Source: Sphagnum compactum
Lineage: Eukaryota; Bryophyta; Sphagnopsida; Sphagnales
Reading direction: 5' to 3'
NCBI GenBank assembly: GCA_965153455.1
Contig: OZ234497.1
Coordinates: 1,364,001 to 1,428,000, forward strand
DNA: 64,000 nucleotides
Position numbers and translations under genes: made by a program. Positions 57,315 to 64,000 of this stretch are shown piece by piece. A model generated the notes under the pieces. The model was not told where the DNA came from and did no database searches. It was given only the letters and a program-made list of their open reading frames with translations. The stretch's first letter is position 1, and the number at the start of each line of letters is the position of its first letter.

Positions 57315-59449
57315 GCCTGCACCCCGTCGCCCCGCCGCCCTTTTCCGGAGGTGCCACGCCTTTTTGGATTTGCTCCACACAGCGATTTCGGGATAATCAG
57401 GGTACAGTGTGGTCAGCGCAGCAAGCAGTGGCGGTGCAGGGTCGTTGCTGTTGCGAGCCAAAGTGGCTGCAGCCGCGTATTTAGATTTGGCCTTTCAGTT
57501 GAAGTCACACCACCTAGTCAAAGTGGTGGAGTTGTTGCGCATCATGGCTTCCCCAACCGTGGTCCCCTCAGGAAAGTAAGTGGTCTGCTCATTAGGCAGA
57601 TGAACAGCCAAGCGGTAAACATTGGGGTGCATGTCGTGCAAGTCAAAGGCAAAAAGCCGATGGCAAGCTTCGCTGGCACTAACATACCGCCCATCGAGGT
57701 AATTTTGGACTTCATCTTGGGCGGCAGGCACATTGTTCCCATCGGCCCCACCTGTAGCCGCCTGAGGTGCTGCAGCCGGCAGAGCCCCAGCTTCCAGCTG
57801 CACCACTGCCAAAGCACGGTCGTGACCCTTGTAAACATACTTGTAAAGGTATTTCACAGCTGTGATGGAGCTGGAGACCTCAACATTAATGTGACACTGG
57901 TACCACATGGTCAGGTAGGGGTTGTACGGGACGACCCAACGGTTGTCAAAGACAAAGCCCGAGCTGCAAGGGGGGGGCAGCAGCAAGAAATTGTTAGTCA
58001 CCTTGGCGTCCAAAGGACACCACGTGATGATGATGTGAAGCATTTGGTTTTAAATTGTTTTGGTCCCTTTCTCGCAGGTTTGGCTTCGCCCTTCTTTCAC
58101 ATCATCATGCTTGAGGTGAAGTTTGGGACGCCTAAGAATCTAGAAGAAATGAGTTTCCAGGGCAGACTCAGACACAGACACTTATGGTCAAGTGCACAGA
58201 ACAGCAATTCACTTGCCAAATTTCCAACAGCCACACTTACATGGGGTGGGTGAACGTCCTGCCGTCGTCCCGTCGCCGGTAGGTTGGGTAGTTGCCAGTG
58301 GAGTCCTCAGTTTGGGGCTGGAAAGTCTTGGGATAACCTTTGCTGCAAGCCCCATTCACCATGCAAGCACATGAGGGATGTAAGGCCCCACAGGGCCCAT
58401 GCAACATGCGAGATGTCACAATGTTGTAAAGCTTGGGGTGGGTGGATTTGTTTGGAAGTTCGGCACACACAATTCGGTCATAATCGCTGCTGTCACGCGG
58501 CTTGTCGTGGCTGCATAGAATGATCAAAATGTGACCGTGCGGCAAGCCCCGCTTCTGCCATTCTACCACATGGATGTCCGCCACCGCAGTGCCCAAAACA
58601 CCATTCTGCAAAAGGTCTTTGAGGAGGGCATTGAGCTTCATGTTGAACACCCTGGATGTCAAGTCAGGGCGGCCGCTGGCTTCCTCCCCAGGCCTTAGCT
58701 CATGCAGAATCTCTGGCTAATTTGGGTTGCACGTCATGGTTATGAATAGGTCAGGTTTCCCAAACTTTCTGACCAAGGCCATGGAATCTTGGTACAGCTG
58801 GTTCATGTGGCGGGGGCTACCAGCAAAAGTGGCTGGAAGGACCACCATGTGCCCAAAGTTGGTGCTGTTAGCCCCGTCTTGCTGCATGACATCTACCATT
58901 CCTTTATATTGATCAGCACGCAGGGTGGTCTGGTTGAGGCGCAGCCACCGCAGCCGCTGCCCCTCAACCTTGGAGTACTAGTCAACCACCCACTCTTGAT
59001 ATAGCCTCTTGCCATAAGTGAACGTGCTGTTGGTGGGAGGGTTGCGGTCATGCATGAAGTAAGCCGCGTATTCCTTGGCAGTAACCTTGCGAGCGATGCG
59101 CCCTGCGGCAGCTCCTCTGCCTCGGCCCCTACCCCTACCACGGCCCCTGCCCCTACCCTTGCCCCTGCCCCTACCCCTGCCCCTACCTCCACCACGCCGA
59201 GGGTCCACTGCCGGCTCCGCATCAAGCTGCTGCTCATCTTCACATGGCTGCTGTTGCTCGTCCTTAGAGCTTAACCTATCCACAACCGCAAGGGTAGCGC
59301 CAGTAATATTTGGGTGCCAGCCGGGCTCTCCGTGTGGGTGGATCAGGACAAAATGGAGAGGGTCATAAGCACAATGGGCATCTCTAATCCTCCATAACCC
59401 CCTGCCCCTAGCCCGCACCCTGATGTCTCGTGGATTGCTATCACCATCG
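57315..59449 (-). pseudogene. Helitron Rep (HUH endonuclease) region, broken
   Basis: Rep performs strand nicking and rolling-circle transfer. In order: DIRVRARGRGLWRIRDAHCA and YDPLHFVLIHPHGEPGWH; a long Gly-Arg tract (about 59100-59205); KRLYQEWVVD, TAG, YSKVEGQRLRWLRLNQTTLR; MVVLPATFAGSPRHM; motif 1 PDLFITMTCNPN; TAG in place of Trp; HUH motif KRGLPHGHILIIL (HGH codons 58539-58531); intron; two-tyrosine motif VKYLYKYVYKGHDRA (about 57855-57815); YLDGRYVSASEACHRLF; then TGA at 57495 and TGA at 57312. Catalytic His and Tyr residues are kept, so only later stops disable it. Confidence 0.88.
57964..58240 (-). other. intron within Helitron Rep domain
   Basis: Donor AT|GTAAGTG at 58240 and acceptor CCCCCCCTTGCAG ending at 57964. 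Joining the flanks gives THP-I-SGFVFDNRWVVPYNP in frame (phase 2), exactly where related proteins are continuous. Without splicing the frame stops at once (ATG TAA). Confidence 0.85.
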
Positions 59450-59593
59450 CTTGTGAGCAGGCACAAAAGGGAAGACAATATGATGGAAGGAACGTGTTGT
59501 CGAGGAACGTAACAATTAGGACGGCCAGCACCATAAAAAACAACACAAAATGGGGCACCAAAAAGGAGCCATGCAGCCACCCCATTCACTCAC

Positions 59594-60303
59594 CAGGCAT
59601 CAGGCCGGCCACCTCGCTGGATGTGGGGGCGTTGTAGCGGCGGCGGTCAACGCTGCCATCAACATGGATGACAATCTCATAGTTAGCCAGGTCTTGAGGG
59701 GGCAAATCCATGGCCTGCACAAAGCGCTAAACATGACATTGCTCCCCAAAAGCATCTGCTGCAGCTCCAGTAAAGTGCGACGGTCCAGGTCTACGTTGCC
59801 TTGACCGAGAGCAGCAAAACGGCCAGCAGCCAGAGCATCCGCATTGTCTATGATATACAGCTGGGCAAATTGATGGGGGCTCCCTTGAGGAGGTGCCATT
59901 GGCCCCAGCAAATGATGCATAGCGCCCCTTATGGCAATCATACTGACCCCATCTGCGGGTGACTGGATGTTGCCAGAGGAGGCCATCTGCAAGGAGGAAT
60001 TGTATTTCCGGATGTGCTGTGAAAAGATACGGTGGCAGGGGGGAGGCGTGCACCAGGGGCAGGCTCAGAAGTGAACAGGTCCCGTAATGGTTGAGGAAGA
60101 GGAATGGGGAAGAGGGCCTCACAGCTACAAGATCTGCCTTTAGCACAGCAAAGGTCTGCGTGTCCCCGGGAAGCCTCATCAGGCCAAATCATAGCTCGGC
60201 AATGCTGGCACTCAGCTATCCTAACCCCTATGTCAAGCACCAGAACACTAGCCTCATCAAATTCTGAAAGGGGGACGTAGGCTATTGTGTGCAAATCTTG
60301 CTG
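59594..60303 (-). pseudogene. Helitron N-terminal region (Cys-rich segment and N-terminal domain)
   Basis: In order: IRIAEC-type Cys motif (AECQHCRAMIW then ADLCCAKGR, about 60230-60120); after a frameshift in the C run, QHIRKYNSSLQMASSGNI and GSPHQFAQLYIIDNADALAA (about 60005-59830); after a second frameshift near 59720, RFVQAMDLPPQDLANYEIVI, HVDGSVDRRRYNAP and EVAGLMPG. These are the conserved N-terminal blocks of plant Helitron proteins. The exon ends at 59594 before GTGAGT. Confidence 0.85.
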
Positions 60304-60510
60304 ACCCCGCGCCTGCCGGTGCCGCTCGCGGTTGCGGCGGCGCTGCTACTGCCGCTCCTGGTCTGTCAGCCGGGCATGGGCCTCTGCGTGCTGCTCGCGG
60401 TCGCGGTCTCGCTGCTACTGCCGCTCCTGGTCTGTCAGCCGGGCACGGGCCTCTGCGTGCTGCTCGCGGTTGCGGCGCCGCTCCTGCTGCCGCTCTTGGT
60501 CTGTCAGCCG
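60304..60510 (-). repeat. 69-bp (23-residue) tandem repeat in Helitron N-terminus
   Basis: Three exact-length units encode RLTDQERQ, two variable codons, then RRRNREQHAEARA-type basic text. Units start at 60510, 60441 and 60372. Codon 9 is CAG in unit 1 but TAG in units 2 and 3. Such charged repeats are common at the N-terminus of plant Helitron Rep-helicases and probably bind nucleic acid (inference). Confidence 0.85.
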
Positions 60511-60522
60511 GGCACACACCAT

Positions 60523-61173
60523 CTTTTCTTGAAATGCACCTTCGAGGGGAATGTATATCTGCACACACACACAAGCCTTCCCTTAGAGCTTCATGCAGTT
60601 TTCTTGCTTCACAAGCTTCAATTGCACAGAAATTGTGAGGCTCTCTCAAGAAAGTATCACAACGTCTTCATTCCTCACCTTCACTTTCTCATTGTCTTGG
60701 TCCCAACTTAGTGTTGTCAAAGTAGTGTACGTGACAGCCGGCGGGGCGACTTTTTTGGTTTCTGCTTTGCTGCTACTGCCACCGCTTGCTGTCACCGCTG
60801 ACACAATCTCGCATATTATGTCATACAAAGTTTCATCAGGAGAGTAGTAGCACACTGCCATCCCTTCCTCTTCTTCTTTTTCTTCTTCTTTTTCAGTTAT
60901 TGGATTGATTTAAGGTTCTCGGCTTTTTTTTTTTGGGCAAGAAACGACAGGCTTTGTGTTTGCGTTTCTTTCTGTGTTGAACAACAGAATGTATGCAAAA
61001 AAGAATCAAATTCCCAAAGAGCTTCGACTTCTCCACACCTTTTGAAGGCCAGAGATGTGCGAAGAAAGAAGAGACTGCACACGCGAGCGCTTTGCATAAT
61101 GAAACAATTGTCGAAGCTCCTGGATGTCACCTACAATGTCCGTAGCCATTGTCGATGATGATCTGCTCTCCAT
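60523..61173 (-). pseudogene. CacyBP/SIP (calcyclin-binding protein) 5' exons, truncated
   Basis: Exon 1 (ATG at 61173, or 61149 for MATDIV) encodes the helical N-terminal domain: DIQELRQLFHYAKRSRVQSL then LSSHISGLQK, ending AAG before GTGTGG. Exon 2 (60807-60679, 129 nt, phase 0 at both ends) encodes a linker and the start of the CS domain: PPAVTYTTLTTLSWDQDNEK then VK, ending AAG before GTGAGG. Exon 3 starts after GTGTGCAG at 60558 with IYIPLEGAFQEK. CacyBP proteins bind calcyclin/Siah-type partners and link to SGT1/Skp1 ubiquitin complexes; plant homologues share this SWDQDN-KVKIY core. The rest of the CS and SGS regions is missing. The acceptor of exon 2 (GCGAG before ATT) is weak and least certain. 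Confidence 0.85.
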
Positions 61174-61203
61174 CAAACCCCCGTCCCCCCCGCACCAAAA
61201 CAC

Positions 61204-62949
61204 CAGAATTATTTAATTTAATTTAATTTAATTATCCTAGCGGGAATCCATTCTCCACATAGCAGCAAATGTTCAACTGGAAATGGCACAATACTGGACA
61301 GTGTCTTCAAGGGAGAAATTGTCTATAGGGGAGACTACTCTTTAATACATTCGACTTTCATCTGATAAGGTATTTGGTACTGATGCTCTAACATGTGGCC
61401 ATATATCATCAATGAGATTTTTTCTCAGATGGGAAATTCAGGGCTTACATCAACAGGAGAAGTTGCAATTTTTGACCCTGCTTCATTTATTGATGACGCT
61501 GAATTTGGTTTGAATTCTGCACCTTGATCAGTTTTAAATTTTGTTTTTTTTATCCTCATGGCTGTAGTCAGATGAAAATCTAGATATGGATCCTTTGTGT
61601 CACTGATTTTAACCCATATAACAATGAATCTGTTGTTGACAGGACCCACAAATATTGTTCATAGTCAAGTTGTACTGGCATTGTAATTGCATAGTATAGC
61701 TAAAGAAAGGAATGAAAAGAGGTGTTACCTACGCTTCAAATTCGCCTGCAAACATGTTGCTGGCATCAAGGTCCTGCAATCCAATTGAAACAAACAGACC
61801 CTCAGAAAAAGTCACCTATTACAAAAAAAAAGCATGGTATGACAAACTTTGAAAGCCCGTCAGCCTTTTCGTATGGGCCCAAAACCTCTCTTGGGTCGAC
61901 AGCAGCAAGACCTGCAGGACAGTTTCTTCTTGATGCTGCATCTTCTTGGGAATCAGAGCGTGCCAAGAAAACAACAGAAGAAGAAGCTGTTGCTGTTGCT
62001 GCTCGACCAGCAAACCTTCATCATCATCATCAACTTCTTCTCCTCAATGGAACTGAGAAGAAATGGTTGTAACAACAAGGCAATCATAGTAAAGTCCATC
62101 ATCATTCCCAATAGCAGCATTTGTCACCTTCAAGAAGCAACTCTTGTCATCCTCAATCCGGTCCTCAAAAACCCATTCCTTCCATCAGGTTAGTGATCTG
62201 AATCAAAGTCTCATGAGCCCCATTGTTGTTCACTGCAACCTTGCATTAAAAATAATTTGTCTCTGCTTCTTCTTCATTTTCTTCTTTCTTTTGATACTGA
62301 GCACACACATTCAGAAACAGATTCCGATGACTCCTCTCGCCAATTTGTGGCCCTGCAAGAAATTTGTGATCTGAGGAAGCCAAATGCTGTTTTGAGTTTT
62401 TTTCTGGATTTCCAAACACAAAGAAACTAAAGTTTACTTCCATCATCCAAGTGATTTTTTCAGTGATCAATCTAGCAGCCAATTGTGAAGAAAACTTCTG
62501 GTTCATTCGTCATGAAAGCTTGCTTGTCAATGGCCTGATTATAAGCAAAGCTCCATGAAGAAGCTTTCTGGTTGATTCTTGATCAAGCTTGATGGCTAAC
62601 AATAGCCTAGCTTTCAAATGTGATTCAACAGTCATGAAGAAGCTTTGGGTGTTGATCTTAATCAATCTCACTTGCTGATAATAGCAAAAAGAGCTCTGAA
62701 AGCTGACAATAGCCTAGCTTTTAAATGTGATTCAACAGTCATGAAGAATCTGACCACCCAAATTGAGAGAAAAATGCGACGGCAATTATGCGAGAGAGCG
62801 CAGTTTATGTGCAATTTGCAAACGACGTCCAAGAAGGCACGTCCAAGAAGGCCGGAAGAAGTTGAACACGAAAATCACACCCTGTTCACACTGATTCAAA
62901 ATATACCGTCCCGGACAGACTGACAGACTTATTGAATTAATATATAGGA
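61204..62949. other. upstream flank of CacyBP exon 1, possibly inside the Helitron
   Basis: Would hold the promoter of the chimeric gene. A (TTTAA)n-like run at 61211-61232 lies close to exon 1. A plus-strand frame at 61722-62072 (FESPSAFSYGPKTSLGSTAA, then Gln/His/Leu-rich) is not recognised. Two related patches (AATAGCCTAGCTTT, ATGTGATTCAACAGTCATGA) repeat at about 62604 and 62712. The sequence TCCTATATATTAATTC, read on the minus strand from 62949 and preceded by A, is a possible Helitron 5' end. Confidence 0.4.
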
Positions 62950-64000
62950 TGTGAAGGAATTTGTACTCTTTCAAAGCAATCTAAAATAATATGTTTAAAA
63001 TTAAGTTAATTTAATGCATATATCATGGCGTGGTCCCAATTGTTTTTGGCAAGTTTGCGTCATTTTTCGAAAAATAATTAGAAAAAATAAAAACTTGTCA
63101 CAAATTGTTTGTTTAAAAAAAAAAATCCCCAGAATACGAAATAAATTCCCAAAAAATCATAAAAAATTGCCACAATTGCTTACAATATGAAAAGGTACTT
63201 AAGATTTTCTACTTTCATATTTTGAATGTCACAAATTTGACTAAATATACTTATGGATGATCATTACTTGAGCAACATCACAAAATTGATACACAAACAA
63301 ATAATCTATAATAATAATAATAAAACCATTGCATGGACCTTCTGTATTTTACACTTTTATTATCATCTTTCTGAAACAGTCAGTGCAATGCACATGGGAT
63401 GTTTTTGGTCGAGGGTTCTTAACCCTAGACAACAAATGAACACAAGTTCATTTTTCTAGACACGAAGAAATTGGATTATTCAAATTATCATCAATGGTTG
63501 GCCTCTGACAAAGAACAACAGGTGCATGAATCGAATGTAGTCCAAATTGACCATAAAATATTATGAGATAGGCTATAGCAATTAGAACTAGTTTTCAGCG
63601 CACAAGTGAAAGCATCCAATTCAGGAAGAAGCCGTTCATTTCTCCCATCATTTAGGGCAAAAGCCTTGGAGGTCAAGGGCACAGGCTGGATTCAAGAAAT
63701 TTCATTTCCTTTAATAACGATAGCCAGATTTTACAAGATGCAAGACGTACACCTAAATTACATGTTATAACATGTTGCCCAAATACAATAGGGTTTGTTA
63801 CTCGAGTTCAAATTACCAGCAACCGTAATACTCAAGCCATGATGATATATATGCATGAAATGGTATAAAGTGAATTATCACTACCTGTAACCCACATTAC
63901 AGAATATTCTCAAAAACCCCGGGTGCCAAATTTCAATACTCTCTAATCCCTTGTAAAATAACCATGAACCCCGTAGTTAATTAGACATGATGGATGGGGG
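62950..64000. other. AT-rich intergenic DNA
   Basis: No gene, RNA gene or repeat family recognised. A short (AAT)n run is at about 63308-63325. Confidence 0.55.

Larger units (their letters stand above)
54821..61173 (-). pseudogene. chimeric CacyBP/Rep-helicase pseudogene
   Basis: Best model, minus strand. Exon 1 is 61173-61039, exon 2 is 60807-60679 and exon 3 starts at 60558. Exon 3 begins as CacyBP (IYIPLEGAFQEK) and from the ATG at 60522 becomes Helitron sequence in the same frame. It then runs through Rep and helicase to a natural-looking TGA at 54821 (LVYREVLQ end). Introns inside the Helitron part: 59593-59450 (probable; frame off by one), 58240-57964 (277 nt, phase 2) and 56930-56522 (409 nt, phase 0). 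Premature stops are TAG at 60415, 60346, 58978, 58717, 56498, 56345, 55817 and 55004, and TGA at 57495 and 57312. Frameshifts lie near 60030 (a run of six C) and near 59720. The CacyBP exons hold no stop. Fusion could reflect gene capture by the Helitron or insertion into the host gene. Confidence 0.85.
54521..61203 (-). mobile_element. Helitron carrying Rep-helicase remains and captured CacyBP exons
   Basis: Minus-strand rolling-circle transposon. The 3' end is clear: a hairpin at 54532-54550 is followed 11 bases later by CTAA (54524-54521, minus strand) abutting host T, matching the CTRR rule and A/T insertion of Helitrons. Rep and Pif1-type helicase coding fills 54821-60522 with the expected order of motifs. 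The 5' end is not certain. The range given covers everything tied to the coding unit; a candidate TC terminus lies further out at 62949. The element cannot be autonomous now because of ten stops and several frameshifts. Confidence 0.85.

Noticed and set aside
57264-58253. Plus-strand 329-codon frame opposite the Rep domain
   Set aside because: It is the complement of conserved Rep coding on the minus strand and has no recognisable domain; GC-rich antisense frames often stay open.
59075-59274. Plus-strand Pro/Leu-rich frames at 59-60.6 kb
   Set aside because: Antisense shadows of the Gly-Arg tract and basic repeats of the Helitron protein.
54821-60522. Stop-codon recoding or RNA editing that would keep the Helitron gene alive (eight TAG)
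   Set aside because: There are also TGA stops and frameshifts, and nuclear mRNAs of plants are not known to undergo U-to-C editing or general TAG recoding. Decay is the simpler reading.
61722-62193. Gln/Leu/His-rich plus-strand frames upstream of CacyBP exon 1
   Set aside because: Low-complexity CAACAG/CTTCTT composition gives open frames by chance. No domain, and no counterpart in the window.
1-64000. tRNA, rRNA or CRISPR-like arrays
   Set aside because: No cloverleaf with A and B boxes, no rRNA core sequence and no regularly spaced short repeats with unique spacers were seen. The tandem arrays present have no spacers.

Overview
The window looks like nuclear DNA of a land plant. The evidence is an AT-rich, gene-poor background with GC-richer coding islands, ankyrin-repeat proteins ending in a plant-type four-helix PGG membrane domain, a decayed PPR fragment, LINE, MITE and Helitron remains, and GT-AG introns. 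The species cannot be told from the sequence. A large-genome non-seed plant would fit, but that is a guess.

Region 1 (1-8.85 kb) is AT-rich intergenic DNA with two copies of a small inverted-repeat element (MITE) and short tandem repeats. Region 2 (8.85-45.1 kb) is built from three diverged copies of one 8-10 kb segment: A at 8850-18589, B at 27092-35252 and C at 36045-45090. Each carries one intronless minus-strand gene for an ankyrin-repeat membrane protein (14807-17407, 31414-34068, 42358-44856). The copies differ by large indels, by mosaic stretches, and by changes in a 29-residue repeat array at the N-terminus. Copy A holds a segment read in a shifted frame, and copy C has lost the ancestral start codon's frame. 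Between A and B lie an inverted-repeat element with an internal AT-rich minisatellite (19255-21130), a GC-rich island (21.0-22.06 kb) and a scrambled, decayed relative of the segment (22.06-25.4 kb).

Region 3 (45.1-54.5 kb) is a transposon graveyard: a PPR pseudogene fragment, a LINE endonuclease fragment (47.78-48.51 kb), tandem arrays, another end of the inverted-repeat element, and long AT-rich stretches.

Region 4 (54.5-61.2 kb, perhaps to 62.95 kb) is the most interesting. It holds a minus-strand Helitron with a textbook 3' end (7-bp hairpin, then CTAA next to T at 54521). Its Rep-helicase gene is joined in frame to the first exons of a host calcyclin-binding-protein (CacyBP/SIP) gene: exon 1 (61173-61039), exon 2 (60807-60679) and the start of exon 3 (60558-60523) run directly into the Helitron's N-terminal basic repeats. 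The Rep-helicase part is dead, with ten premature stops (eight TAG, two TGA) and at least two frameshifts. Its frame is otherwise preserved across two clear spliceosomal introns. The CacyBP promoter and first exons would therefore have driven a CacyBP-Rep-helicase fusion before decay.

All readings were made by eye. No alignment or database search was possible.
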